A DNA stretch of 64,000 nucleotides from Rhizobium sp. R635 (GCF_002211285.1 NZ_LOKX01000008.1:62001-126000); one strand, 5' to 3'; positions 16,484-25,657 are shown, counted from the stretch's first letter. Notes: a model not told the origin generated them from the letters alone. Program-made: numbers and translations.

Positions 16484-17197
16484 TCAATCCGACAGGTTCA
16501 TGCCGTATTTCTGGAAGATCTGCTTCTGGTCGCCGTCGGCAATCAGTTTGTTGAGCGCCGCCTGCATCTTGGCGAGCAGATCGTCCGGAAAACTTTTCTC
16601 GCAGGCGATCCCCATCGGCTGGGCGGAGAGCACGGTCACCAACTCCACCGGCTGGTCGGCCTTCAGCTTGTCGAAATAGAGTTCGGAGATCGGCATCATG
16701 TCGATGCGCCCGCTCAGGAGCTTGCGCAGCGTCGCGTTGAAGTCGCTGGCGACATCGAGCTTGGGGAAGCCCTTCTCCTTCAGGATCGTCTCGGTATAGT
16801 CCTCGCGCTGCGTGCCGACCGTATATTTCTTCGCCTCTTCCAGATTGGCGGCGGTGACGCCGGAGCCCTTGCGGGTGATCAGGATGTTGCGGTCGATGAG
16901 CAGCGGCTCGACCCATTTGAACAGCGGGTCGCGCGCGCTGTTGTGAGCGGTGGCGAAGACGCAGGTCATCGGCACCGTGCGGGCAAGGCTGAAAGCGCGC
17001 GCCCAGGGCATGACCTCGATCGTGTAGTCGACGCCGATTGCGGCCATGACCTTTTCGACCTGTTCGACCGTCGCGCCCTTGATCTCCTTGCCTTCACGAT
17101 AGTTGAAGGGGGCGTAGTCCTCGGTGGTGAAAGCCACGGTTTGCGCATGGGCGGCGCAGGGCAGCGCCAGGCAGGCGAGAAGCAGGAGCTTTTTCAT
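16484..17197 (-). CDS. periplasmic solute-binding protein (SBP_bac_3-like), no transporter partner
   Basis: 237 residues with a cleavable signal peptide (MKKLLLLACLALPCAAHA) and the family 3 bilobed binding-protein pattern: TVAFTTEDYAPFNYREGKEI at the N-terminus, KGATVEQVEKVMAAIG, then a C-terminal lobe ending QIFQKYGM. No permease or ATPase gene is adjacent. It starts 24 bases after the GGDEF-EAL receptor gene on the same strand, so the pair probably form one operon. I infer that it senses a small ligand for that receptor, as NspS does for MbaA in Vibrio cholerae. The ligand cannot be predicted. Confidence 0.85.
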   Translation of the reverse strand: MKKLLLLACLALPCAAHAQTVAFTTEDYAPFNYREGKEIKGATVEQVEKVMAAIGVDYTIEVMPWARAFSLARTVPMTCVFATAHNSARDPLFKWVEPLLIDRNILITRKGSGVTAANLEEAKKYTVGTQREDYTETILKEKGFPKLDVASDFNATLRKLLSGRIDMMPISELYFDKLKADQPVELVTVLSAQPMGIACEKSFPDDLLAKMQAALNKLIADGDQKQIFQKYGMNLSD

Positions 17198-17221
17198 CGG
17201 ATCATCTCCTTGGTTCTTCGA

Positions 17222-19573
17222 TCACGAGGCGCGGGCGACGTCGGACTGCGACCCCACCAGTTCCTCGATGAGCTTGGCTGCATGCTGCGGGCGATGGAAG
17301 AGGTAGCCCTGGCCGTAGTCAAGCCCCATCTGGTGGAGCGTGCGGCATTCCTCTTCGGTCTCGATGCCCTCGGCGATGACGGTGCAGTTCATCTTGTGCG
17401 AGAGCGTGGTGATGCCTTCGATCAGCATGCGGCTCTTCTGGCGCACATCGTCGTCGCCGTCGTTGATCGCACGGGTGAAGGACTGGTCGATCTTGATGAT
17501 GTCGACCGGGAAACGGTTGAGGTAGCTGAGCGACGAGTAGCCGGTGCCGAAATCGTCGAGCGCGATGCGGCAGCCGAAGCGGCGCAGTTCGGTGACGATC
17601 ATGCGGATCTGCGGATTGTCGTGCATCAGCACCGCTTCGGTGATTTCGACGACGATGCGTTCGGCGCGGATGCCGTGGCGGCCGACGATGGCGGCAAGGC
17701 GGGCCGGCAGCGCCGGCTCGAACTGCAGCGGCGAGAAATTGATGGCGAGATAGGTATCCTGCATCCCCGGTATGCGGGAAATCTTCGCCAGGTTGGCGAT
17801 CGCCTTTTCCATGATGACGTTGCCGACGCGGACGATCTTTGCCGTCTCCTCGGCGACGTTGATGATCTCGGCCGGCGGCATCAGGCCTTTTTGCGGATGG
17901 TTGAGGCGCATCAGCGCCTCGAAGCCGGCAATGCCGCGGCCGTTCAGGTTGACGATCGGCTGCAGGAAGGCCTCGAACCAGTTCTCGGCGAGGCCGGCTT
18001 CGATATTGGCCTCGATCTCGGCGCGGCTGCGGGCGCGGTCGAGCATGGCGTTGTCGAAGAGCTGCGAGCCGTTCTTGCCGTCGCGTTTCTTGGCGTACAT
18101 CGCCATGTCGGATTTCTGCAGCAGCTCGGCGGCTGTCGTGGCGTGGCTGGGATAGACGGCGATGCCGATCGAAGCGCTCAGGTGCATGTCGGGGCCGAAG
18201 GGCGTGTCGAAGATCGAGGCGATCTGCTCGCACATCATCCTGGCGCGCTTCTCGGCGTCCTTGGCCGGCAGCAGGATGGCGAATTCGTCGCCGCCGAGGC
18301 GGGCGGCCTCGTCGGAGGGCGCAAGATGCGTCTTAAGGCGCTCGACGAGCTCGATCAGCGCCATGTCGCCGGCGGCATGGCCCATATTGTCGTTGATCCA
18401 CTTGAAGCGGTCGAGATCGACGAAGAGGCAGGCGAGCTCATGTCCGGCGGCGTCGGCGGCGGCAATCTTGCTGTCGAGGACGGCTTCGAAGCCCTGGCGG
18501 TTGAGCAGCCCGGTCAGGTGGTCGGTGATCGCCTGGCGATGATTGCGGTCCTCGGAGGCCTTGAGCTCGGTCACATCGGTCATGACGGACAGCGAGAGAC
18601 GGTCTTGAGCGCCGGCTTCCGCTTCCGATTCCATGATGAGCACGTCCATGATGCGGCCGTCCATGCAGACGAACTTGACGGTGACGGCCATGCCGTTTTC
18701 CGCCTCGCGGCGCTTGACGAACCTGTCGCGGGTGTTGGGGGTGACGAGGTTGGCGAAGTTGCGGCCGATGACGGAGGCGCGGTGATATCCCGTGGCGAAA
18801 AGCCAGTAGTCGCTGACGGCGGTGATGCGGTCTTCCTCGTCGAGCGAGAAGAGCATGGCAGGCGTCAGATTGTAGATGTCGGTGGCGCGGCGATGGGCGA
18901 ACTTCAGCTCCTTCTCCTCGCTTTCGAGCTTGGTCTGCATCTCGTTGAAGCTGCGGGCGAGTCGTCCCATCTCATCGTTCGACTGCCAATCGACGTGATG
19001 ACGGGAGCCGAGCTGGCGGGTGGCCTCGATTGCGGCCGTCAGCCGCATCAGCGGCTGGATGACGAAGATGCGGTTGCCGATCAGCGCCGTGCCGAAAACG
19101 GTCAATACCGCGAAGATGAAGATCGAGATGAAGACGACCTCTTCCTGCTTCAGGCCGGAAAACAAGCCGAGGGCGGGATAGTAGACGCTGATGCTGCCGA
19201 GGTTCTTCGGGCCGTCGACGGTATTGTAGATGATGGCGCGCGAGACCTGCACGAGCTTGCCGTCGAAGGAGCGCGGAATGGTGGATTGGCTGACGTCGAG
19301 CTGGCCCGACTGGTCGCGCACTTCAACCTTGACGATTGCGCCCTGGGAAACGACCGTCGCGCTGATCTGGGTCACGCTGTCCTCATCGAGGTCCCAGAGG
19401 GGCTTGGCCAGCGCCTGGGCATTGGCGACAAGAAGAACGGAGATATGGTCTCGTATTTCCTTGTCGGCCCGTTCGGAGGAAAGAAACAGGAAGAGAACAA
19501 AGAGGGGGGCGACGAAGACGAGCAGCGCTCCGCACACTATCGCAAAAAATCTGTTCTCAACGGAATTGTTCAT
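17222..19573 (-). CDS. membrane GGDEF-EAL protein with HAMP and PAS domains
   Basis: 783-residue cyclic-di-GMP enzyme. Layout: TM1 about 9-32, a small periplasmic domain 33-146, TM2 147-170, HAMP 170-222, PAS 230-350, GGDEF with RLGGDEF (GGDEF at 427-431), then EAL with FEALMRLNHP (EAL at 552-554) and DDFGTGYSSL. Both catalytic motifs are intact, so it may make or break c-di-GMP depending on input. The periplasmic domain is only about 115 residues. A periplasmic binding protein gene follows after 24 bases and is the likely ligand sensor. Pathway output (motility, biofilm or exopolysaccharide) is not shown by the sequence. Confidence 0.94.
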   Translation of the reverse strand: MNNSVENRFFAIVCGALLVFVAPLFVLFLFLSSERADKEIRDHISVLLVANAQALAKPLWDLDEDSVTQISATVVSQGAIVKVEVRDQSGQLDVSQSTIPRSFDGKLVQVSRAIIYNTVDGPKNLGSISVYYPALGLFSGLKQEEVVFISIFIFAVLTVFGTALIGNRIFVIQPLMRLTAAIEATRQLGSRHHVDWQSNDEMGRLARSFNEMQTKLESEEKELKFAHRRATDIYNLTPAMLFSLDEEDRITAVSDYWLFATGYHRASVIGRNFANLVTPNTRDRFVKRREAENGMAVTVKFVCMDGRIMDVLIMESEAEAGAQDRLSLSVMTDVTELKASEDRNHRQAITDHLTGLLNRQGFEAVLDSKIAAADAAGHELACLFVDLDRFKWINDNMGHAAGDMALIELVERLKTHLAPSDEAARLGGDEFAILLPAKDAEKRARMMCEQIASIFDTPFGPDMHLSASIGIAVYPSHATTAAELLQKSDMAMYAKKRDGKNGSQLFDNAMLDRARSRAEIEANIEAGLAENWFEAFLQPIVNLNGRGIAGFEALMRLNHPQKGLMPPAEIINVAEETAKIVRVGNVIMEKAIANLAKISRIPGMQDTYLAINFSPLQFEPALPARLAAIVGRHGIRAERIVVEITEAVLMHDNPQIRMIVTELRRFGCRIALDDFGTGYSSLSYLNRFPVDIIKIDQSFTRAINDGDDDVRQKSRMLIEGITTLSHKMNCTVIAEGIETEEECRTLHQMGLDYGQGYLFHRPQHAAKLIEELVGSQSDVARAS

Positions 19574-19705
19574 GGTTCCGTCTACTCCCCCTGGACCGGC
19601 CCTGTTTGCTGTCGCGCTTCAGGACGGGCTTCTTCTCAGCTGACGGAGCATGCTTTCACGAATGTGTTAAATTTGCTGAAACGGCAACCATTCCGGGCAA
19701 TGAAA

Positions 19706-19750
19706 AGCCCGCTTTCCCCGTGAACTAGGGCTAGTTCAGGGGGAAGCGGG
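19706..19750 (-). terminator. strong hairpin terminator after rplY
   Basis: GCCCGCTTTCCCC and TGAACTAG on one side pair with CTAGTTCA and GGGGGAAGCGGGC on the other, giving a stem of about 20 bp with one bulge or mismatch; on the minus strand it ends in TTTTC. It isolates rplY from the GGDEF-EAL gene. Confidence 0.85.
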
Positions 19751-19779
19751 CCATATGCTTTACAAATTGGTCGAAGCGA

Positions 19780-20388
19780 TCAGGCTTCGGATTCGCCTTC
19801 CGCGGCGCTCTCGTCGATGCCGGCAGCCGGAGCGACGATGGTCGCGATCGTGAAGTCACGGTCGATGACCGGGGTGACGCCCTTCGGCAGAGCGACTTCC
19901 GAAATGTGGATGCTGTCGCCGATCTTCTTGCCGCTGAGGTCGATGTTGAAGAATTCCGGGATCGCATCGGCCGGGCAGTGAACTTCGACTTCGTGGCGGA
20001 CGATGTTCAGGACGCCGCCGACCTTGAGGCCCGGGGACTTCGCTTCGTTGACGAAGTGAACCGGGATTTCGACGGTCACCTGGGTGTTGCCGGAGACGCG
20101 CAGGAAATCGACATGCAGCGTGAAGTCGCGGACCGGATCGAGCTGATAGTCCTTCGGCAGAACCTTGTACTTCTTGCCGTCGACTTCGATGGTCGCTACG
20201 GTGGTCATGAAGCCACCGGCGTGAATGCGCTTCGTCACCTCATTGGTGTTGATAGCGATGGCAATGGGGGCCTGCTTGTCACCATAGATGACAGCGGGAA
20301 TCAAACCGTTGCGGCGAAGTTCACGGGCGGACCCCTTACCAACCCGTTCGCGCGCCTCGGCCTTGAGCTCGTAAGTTTCCTGGCTCAT
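19780..20388 (-). CDS. rplY: 50S ribosomal protein L25/general stress protein Ctc
   Basis: 202 residues; binds 5S rRNA in the large subunit. The N-terminal L25 domain (about 1-90) is followed by the C-terminal Ctc/TL5 domain (about 95-190) and an acidic tail. Motifs [13 protein letters not shown] and [12 protein letters not shown] are family features. It has its own terminator at 19706-19750 and a long leader with a TATAAT on the minus strand at 20519-20524. Confidence 0.95.
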   Translation of the reverse strand: MSQETYELKAEARERVGKGSARELRRNGLIPAVIYGDKQAPIAIAINTNEVTKRIHAGGFMTTVATIEVDGKKYKVLPKDYQLDPVRDFTLHVDFLRVSGNTQVTVEIPVHFVNEAKSPGLKVGGVLNIVRHEVEVHCPADAIPEFFNIDLSGKKIGDSIHISEVALPKGVTPVIDRDFTIATIVAPAAGIDESAAEGESEA

Positions 20389-20788
20389 GGCTTTTCCTTT
20401 CGAGGTTATTTGGAGAGTTCGGCGGCGGGCAAAAGCCTTATGCCATCGAACCGGAGGCGGGTTTCCCCATCCTCATCCGCGTTGCCTCCAAGGGTGTCTA
20501 CGCGGACCGGTGGCCTATATTATAAGTCGGTCGGAAACGCAAGTTGCCGATTGCGGCGCTTTTTCGGCGATATACAGCCTTTCGCCAAGGCGCTCGATCA
20601 TGCGGACCGGTCAACCTGGCGAGATCGCATTCGCCTGCCGCCTCAATGAGAAAACCTTGAAATCACGCGCGATCTGCGCCTGTTCAAAGGCAAAATTGCC
20701 AGTGCTTATCGCCACTTGGCTTGACATCCGCGCGCTTCGCATCTTTGGATGGCCGCAATCAAAAAGCGGCTGAGGAGAAAACCAGACT
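20389..20788. other. intergenic region between rplY and the next gene, with possible promoters
   Basis: 400 bases without a gene. On the minus strand a TATAAT at 20524-20519 may be the rplY -10 box, but its -35 box is weak. On the plus strand TTGACA at 20721-20726, preceded by C (the rhizobial CTTGACA form), may be the -35 box for the downstream gene; the -10 box is poor. GCGGACCGGT occurs twice (about 20502 and 20598). No RNA gene recognised. Confidence 0.4.
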
Positions 20789-22333
20789 ATGCGTCTCAAA
20801 CTTGTCACGGCAACGAGCATGCTTGCCCTTTGCCTTTTCACCGCGGCCGAGGGCGCGGAGATCAATCAGGACGGCGCCAAAACGGTCAAGGAGACCTTGA
20901 CGAAGCTGCTTCCGGAGGACTGGGCGAAGAGCGGCTTCATTACCGTCAACCCGGCCGGCACGCGCTATGAGGTCATCTACGATCTGGCGAAGCTGATTGC
21001 CAAGACCGATCCGGCGACCTTCACCATCAAAGGGCTGACACCGTTCTCGATGTTCGCCACGCCGCTCGACAGCGGGCTCTGGAACGTCGAAGGCGACAAC
21101 AAGTTCAACGTCTCCGGCCATTTCAAAGGCCCGGATCAGAAGCCGACGGATTTCACCTATTCCATCGCTTCGCTTGTTTATACCGGCGTCTTCGACCCGG
21201 CGATCAGCTATCTGCGTTCCGGCACCTTCGCGGCCAAGGACATTAAGATGTCCAGCAAGTCCGAAACCGAGGAGGTTCATGCCACCATCGCCAGCATGGA
21301 CCAGAAGCTGAGTTCGGCGGATAGTGCCGGCGGCAACGGACGTGTCGATTTTGCCGGCACCGGTTCGATGTCCGATTTCGTCGAGCAGGTTTCCGGCCTG
21401 CAGATGCCGCCCGTCGAATTCCGTGCCGGTTCGATCGATTTCGAGGCGAAGGTGAACGGCCTGCCGGCAAAGCAGCTTCGCGACATGGTCTTCTTCGTGC
21501 TCGACCATCTCGACGAGAAGGAATTGAGCCCGGAAGACAGCGCCAAGATAAAGGGAATAGTGAAGGAAGCCTTCCCGCTTCTGACCTTGTTCAGCGAGAC
21601 GATCGGGGTCCACGATCTGACGATCAGCAGCGAGATGGGCAAGGGCGGCGCCAAGGCATTCGGCTATAACCTCGCCATCGACGGGCCGAGCGACGCCATG
21701 CGTTTCGGCTTCGGCTTGAACGCGCAGGAGATCAGCCTCGACACGCCGCTGATGCCGGCAAATTATGCGAGCTTCATGCCGACCAACTTCGATTTCCAGC
21801 TCGCCGTTCCGAATCTGGATTTCGCAAGCCTGGGCGACGCCCTCATGGCGGTGGATTTCAACGCCGAGGCGCCGGAAAAGAGCGGCGAGGAGATGGCGAA
21901 AAAACTCTTCCGCGACGGCCGGCTTGCCGTCGAGTTTCCCAAGATCAGCGCCAAGTCCGATGTCTATGACATCGACATGTCGGGCAAGATCGAGGGCCGG
22001 GTCGACACCGAGAAGGACTATTCGATGGAGGCGACGATCCTTGCCCGCGATCTCGACAAGACGATCGCGTCGATTCAGGAGCTTGCCAAGACGGATCCCG
22101 ATCTCAACCAGGTCTCCTTCGGCATCATGATGGTGAAAGGCTTCGCCAAGACCGATCCCGACGGCCGTTCGCGCTGGGACATCAGCATCAGCCGCGATGG
22201 CGCGATTGCCGTCAACGGCCAGGTGGTCAAGGGACCGGATGGTCCGGATCAGGATCAGGGGCTGGAGTCGGACCAGGAGCAGGAACGGGATCAAGATCAG
22301 GATGCTGTCCCTGCGCCGCCGCAGCAGCCTTGA
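20789..22333 (+). CDS. secreted periplasmic protein of unknown function (DUF2125-like)
   Basis: 514 residues with a signal peptide ending near LFTAAEGAE. The body is a mixed beta-rich fold with repeated strands of the kind seen in outer-membrane-linked 'DUF' proteins of Rhizobiales (LNAQEISLDTPL, FDFQLAVPNLDF, YDIDMSGKIEGRVD). The resemblance to DUF2125 is my impression only. The last 40 residues are low-complexity and acidic (PDQDQGLESDQEQERDQDQD). A GAGGAGA ribosome site precedes the ATG. It is followed by a short hairpin terminator and stands alone as a single-gene unit. Confidence 0.82.
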   Translation: MRLKLVTATSMLALCLFTAAEGAEINQDGAKTVKETLTKLLPEDWAKSGFITVNPAGTRYEVIYDLAKLIAKTDPATFTIKGLTPFSMFATPLDSGLWNVEGDNKFNVSGHFKGPDQKPTDFTYSIASLVYTGVFDPAISYLRSGTFAAKDIKMSSKSETEEVHATIASMDQKLSSADSAGGNGRVDFAGTGSMSDFVEQVSGLQMPPVEFRAGSIDFEAKVNGLPAKQLRDMVFFVLDHLDEKELSPEDSAKIKGIVKEAFPLLTLFSETIGVHDLTISSEMGKGGAKAFGYNLAIDGPSDAMRFGFGLNAQEISLDTPLMPANYASFMPTNFDFQLAVPNLDFASLGDALMAVDFNAEAPEKSGEEMAKKLFRDGRLAVEFPKISAKSDVYDIDMSGKIEGRVDTEKDYSMEATILARDLDKTIASIQELAKTDPDLNQVSFGIMMVKGFAKTDPDGRSRWDISISRDGAIAVNGQVVKGPDGPDQDQGLESDQEQERDQDQDAVPAPPQQP

Positions 22334-22362
22334 ACGTTCTCAATTGGAATCAGAGATGAGGA

Positions 22363-22384
22363 GGCCGGCCCTGTGCCGGCCTTC
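22363..22384 (+). terminator. hairpin after the 20789-22333 gene
   Basis: 7-bp stem GGCCGGC / GCCGGCC (22363-22369, 22375-22381) with a 5-base loop, followed only by TTC. A weak terminator or simple hairpin. Confidence 0.5.
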
Positions 22385-22417
22385 AGGCTGCTGACAAACC
22401 GCTGCAAAACCCGCGAC

Positions 22418-22533
22418 GTCATCCTCGGCCAGTGCCGAGGATCTGCTTCGGTCGATTAAGTGGCTGAAAACAAACGCTTTTCCGTCAAATAATTGCAGTG
22501 GTCAGGTGCTCGGCACGAGGCCGAGCATGACGG
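22418..22533. repeat. pair of inverted REP-like hairpins
   Basis: CGTCATCCTCGGCCAGTGCC to GAGGATCTGC (from 22418) and, on the opposite strand, CGTCATGCTCGGCCTCGTGC to CGAGCACCTGAC (22503-22533) are related elements in head-to-head orientation about 85 bases apart. Each forms a 7-9-bp hairpin. This motif is common between rhizobial genes. Confidence 0.6.
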
Positions 22534-22544
22534 AGAAGACGGTT

Positions 22545-23477
22545 TTAATCGAAGAGGCTGGATACGGACTCTTCCTGGGCGGTTCGGCTGATGGCTTCGC
22601 CGATCAGCGGCGCCGTCGTCACGACGCGGATATTGTGCGCTGAGAGCACGGCCGTCGTCGGCTGGATCGAGTCGGTAATCACGAGTTCGCGCAGCTTCGA
22701 GGAGGTGACGCGAGTGACCGCGCCGCCGGAAAGAACGCCGTGCGTGATATAGGCGGTGACGCTGGCGGCGCCCTGGGCGAGCAGTGCATCGGCCGCGTTG
22801 CAGAGCGTGCCGCCGGAATCGACGATGTCGTCGATCAGCAGGCAGTCCTTGCCGGTGACGTCGCCGATGATGTTCATGACTTCGGATTCACCCGGCCGAT
22901 CGCGACGCTTGTCGACGATGGCCAGCAGACAGTCCAGCCGTTTGGCGAGCGCGCGGGCGCGCACCACGCCGCCGACGTCGGGCGAGACGACCATGACGTT
23001 GCTGAGGTCATAATGGCTCTTGATGTCGCGCGTCAGCACGGGCAGGGCGAAGAGGTTGTCCGTGGGGATATCGAAGAAGCCCTGGATCTGCCCGGCATGG
23101 AGATCGAGCGTCATGACGCGGTCGGCCCCGGCTTCGGTAATCAGGTTTGCGACCAGCTTGGCGGAGATCGGCGTGCGGCCGGATGCGCGGCGGTCCTGAC
23201 GGGCGTAGCCGAAATAGGGAAGAACGGCGGTGATGCGGCGTGCCGACGAACGACGCATGGCGTCGATCATGATCAGCAGCTCCATCAGATGGTCGTTGGC
23301 GGGAAAGGCCGTCGGCTGCACGAGGAAAACGTCCTCGCCGCGCACGTTCTCCTGGATTTCCACGAAGATTTCCTGGTCGGCAAACCTTCGAACACTGGCT
23401 CTCCCCAAGGGAACATTGAGATAGTTGCAGATCGCTTCGGCGAGTTGCCGGTTCGAATTGCCTGCGAAAACCTTCAT
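22545..23477 (-). CDS. prs: ribose-phosphate pyrophosphokinase
   Basis: 310 residues; makes PRPP from ribose 5-phosphate and ATP for purine, pyrimidine, histidine and tryptophan synthesis. Signatures are complete: [20 protein letters not shown], the flexible loop [21 protein letters not shown] and the PRPP loop [13 protein letters not shown]. Length matches bacterial class I enzymes. The 105-base gap to the upstream lipoprotein gene leaves room for its own promoter. Confidence 0.98.
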   Translation of the reverse strand: MKVFAGNSNRQLAEAICNYLNVPLGRASVRRFADQEIFVEIQENVRGEDVFLVQPTAFPANDHLMELLIMIDAMRRSSARRITAVLPYFGYARQDRRASGRTPISAKLVANLITEAGADRVMTLDLHAGQIQGFFDIPTDNLFALPVLTRDIKSHYDLSNVMVVSPDVGGVVRARALAKRLDCLLAIVDKRRDRPGESEVMNIIGDVTGKDCLLIDDIVDSGGTLCNAADALLAQGAASVTAYITHGVLSGGAVTRVTSSKLRELVITDSIQPTTAVLSAHNIRVVTTAPLIGEAISRTAQEESVSSLFD

Positions 23478-23582
23478 TTTGGTCCGCCTGTTATGCGCTG
23501 ATAGCCGCGCTTTTTAGTCAGCTTCCCTGTGAATGCAAGGGCAAAGGCGTCACAGGCTTTGATATTTGCAAAAAGTTTGTGA

Positions 23583-24395
23583 CTAACCGCCCTGCGACTG
23601 CCGCCAGGAGGTGAATTCCGCGATGGTTTTCGAGCCGATCTGCTGCATCACCGAGGCCGGAACGCCCGCCCAGGGATCGGCCGCGGCCGTCGGCACGCTT
23701 TCCTGGCCCTGGATGCGGTGCAGGCGCCCCCCGCCATTGTCGAGGATGTCCCAGACATAGACGACCGTGACCTTGCCGTCGTCGCTGAAGGCGGAGAGAT
23801 AGCCTTTGAGGATGTAGTCGCTGCTCGCGTCGTTCGAACTCTTGATGGAGAGGCCGTGCGCGCGAGCCTCGGAGCCGAGCTGGCGCGAAAGCGGCGTCAC
23901 CGCCTGAACCGGCGCGCCGATGATCGGCAGGAAGCGGACAGTATTGCCGCGGGCGGACGAGGGGCCGGGGTTGAGGGCGGCAGTCTGCCGAGGCTGTTGC
24001 GTCTCGGCCGCCGGAGCGGCAGGTTCTTCGCCGCTTGACGGCGGCGGCAGCGATTGCCCCTCGATCGGGGCGGAGGCGGCGGGCGAGGAATCGTTGCGCG
24101 ACAAAGCGTCGGCCTGCTCCTGCATCGTCGTCGGGGGTGCGCCGGAACCGGGCCGATAGGCGCGCTGCGTTTGGTCGTAGGCCGGGTGATAGCCGCCCTG
24201 CCGCGTATTTGCGGCGAAGGCCGGCTGGCGGGTGCCTGCCAGGCTCTCGGCCTCGCTCTGCGTGACCGGGCTCGATGGCGCACTCGCCGAGGAATCGCCG
24301 ATGTCGACCATCGGCGTCAGCGCATCGGTGGTGTTGCAGGCGGTCAGCTGAGCCATGACGAAGAGGAGCGTGGGCACAATCGCAGCTCGCGTCAT
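23583..24395 (-). CDS. lipoprotein with disordered linker
   Basis: 270 residues from the chosen ATG at 24395, which gives signal MTRAAIVPTLLFVMAQLTAC with lipobox LTAC; a longer start nine codons upstream is possible. Residues about 25-145 are rich in Ser, Pro, Ala and Gln and probably unstructured. The C-terminal ~110 residues form a globular domain (VRFLPIIGAPVQAVTPLSRQ, SDYILKGYLSAFSDDGKVTV, VVYVWDILDNGG). That domain looks like the family that predicts an outer-membrane-lipoprotein fold similar to LptE/CsgG-like sheets, but I do not assign a function. Confidence 0.82.
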   Translation of the reverse strand: MTRAAIVPTLLFVMAQLTACNTTDALTPMVDIGDSSASAPSSPVTQSEAESLAGTRQPAFAANTRQGGYHPAYDQTQRAYRPGSGAPPTTMQEQADALSRNDSSPAASAPIEGQSLPPPSSGEEPAAPAAETQQPRQTAALNPGPSSARGNTVRFLPIIGAPVQAVTPLSRQLGSEARAHGLSIKSSNDASSDYILKGYLSAFSDDGKVTVVYVWDILDNGGGRLHRIQGQESVPTAAADPWAGVPASVMQQIGSKTIAEFTSWRQSQGG

Positions 24396-24500
24396 CCCTT
24401 GATCCGTCCTTCCCACATTCACGTCAGCCCCGCCTGGATTTATGCGGGCGGGGATGGTCCTCTGTCAATTCCCGGATTCTCACCGGTCGATTCCAGCCGG

Positions 24501-25652
24501 TCAGAGGCCGATGAAATCGAGCGGGTGGCGGGAAAGCGTGCGCGGCGCATCCGCCGTCGTCAGATAGGTCTGGCCGAGCGTCATTGCCGTGCCCGTGTCG
24601 GAATCGGCGATGATCATGTGCACGAAGAGCGACATGTTCGGCTCGATCGGCTGCGGATTGCCGACATGGAACATCTGATGCTCCATCCAGGAAGGCGAGA
24701 AGCGGGCGCCGAGCGAATAACCGCAGGCGTTCAGCCGGTGGCGGGCAAGGCCGCGCTCGTCCATGATGCGGGCATGCATGTCGAAGACGTCGCCGAAGGT
24801 GTGGCCGGGCTTCAGCACCGTCTCGATCGCCTCGATGGTTTCGCGGCAGGCATTGTAGAGTTCGCGATGGCGCTGCATCGGCTCGCCGATGACGATCGTG
24901 CGCATCATGGCGGCATGATAATGCGCGTAAGTGCCGGCCCATTCGAGCGTCAGTTGGTCGTTGGCGTCGAGCTTGCGGCGGCCGGCCTTGTAGCGGCAGA
25001 GCAGGGCATCGGCGCCGGAGCCGATGATGAACTCGTTGGCGGGATAGTCGCCGCCGCCGGAAAAGATCGCGCCCTGCATGGCGGCGAGGATATCGGCCTC
25101 GTCGGCGCCGGGCTTGGTCAGCCGGATGGCGGCATCGAGCGCATCGTCGGCGAGAAGGGCGGCGCGCTCGACATAGGCGACCTCAGTCGGGCTCTTGACG
25201 AGGCGCAGGCGGCTGACGAGGTAGGAGGCGTCGACGATCTGGCCGAAGGTGGTCAACTGCGCGTCGAGCAGGCGGGCGACGCGGCCAGTCATGCCGTGCG
25301 TGTCGTATTCGACGCCGATGCGGGCGCCGAGCAGGTCCATCTCGACCATGAGGTTCTTCAGGTCGAGCGTCGGATCGGCATTGACCCTGTCGACCCAGAT
25401 GTGGACGTCGTCGAGAATCGAAGTGTGCTTGGCCTGGCGAAGATCTGCCGAGCGGGTGAGCAGCGCCATGGTGCCGTCGCTCTTGACGATCAGCGTCTGG
25501 AAGAAGCAGTAGCCGAAGGTGTCGTAGCCGGTCAGCCAATACATGCTTTCCTGGGCGAAGAGCAGCAGGGCGTCGAGCTTTTCTTCCTTCATCTTCTCGG
25601 TGAGGCGCGCAAGCCGGCTTGCGAACTCGGCCTTTTCGAAGTGCAATGCCAT
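24501..25652 (-). CDS. M24-family creatinase/ectoine hydrolase-like protein
   Basis: 383 residues with the two-domain pita-bread architecture of Xaa-Pro peptidases: an N-terminal creatinase-N domain (LDALLLFAQESMYWLTGYDT) and a C-terminal M24 domain. The five metal ligands of true peptidases are not conserved: the first Asp pair is E and H (LEWAGTYAHYHAAMMRT), the GHGxG histidine is Tyr in CGYSLGARF, and the last Glu positions are replaced (FVHMIIAD). This matches metal-free creatinase- or DoeA-type hydrolases rather than aminopeptidases. ATG at 25652 is preferred to the TTG three codons earlier because of ribosome-site spacing. It follows pgeF closely on the same strand. Confidence 0.85.
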   Translation of the reverse strand: MALHFEKAEFASRLARLTEKMKEEKLDALLLFAQESMYWLTGYDTFGYCFFQTLIVKSDGTMALLTRSADLRQAKHTSILDDVHIWVDRVNADPTLDLKNLMVEMDLLGARIGVEYDTHGMTGRVARLLDAQLTTFGQIVDASYLVSRLRLVKSPTEVAYVERAALLADDALDAAIRLTKPGADEADILAAMQGAIFSGGGDYPANEFIIGSGADALLCRYKAGRRKLDANDQLTLEWAGTYAHYHAAMMRTIVIGEPMQRHRELYNACRETIEAIETVLKPGHTFGDVFDMHARIMDERGLARHRLNACGYSLGARFSPSWMEHQMFHVGNPQPIEPNMSLFVHMIIADSDTGTAMTLGQTYLTTADAPRTLSRHPLDFIGL

Positions 25653-25657
25653 TCTGC

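Noticed and set aside
16466-19723. Open frame of 1085 codons on the plus strand
   Set aside because: It is antisense to the GGDEF-EAL, binding-protein and intergenic regions, lacks any family motif and arises from GC-rich codon bias.
20759-22294. Open frame of 511 codons on the minus strand
   Set aside because: Antisense to the secreted protein gene that has a signal peptide and ribosome site; no family match.
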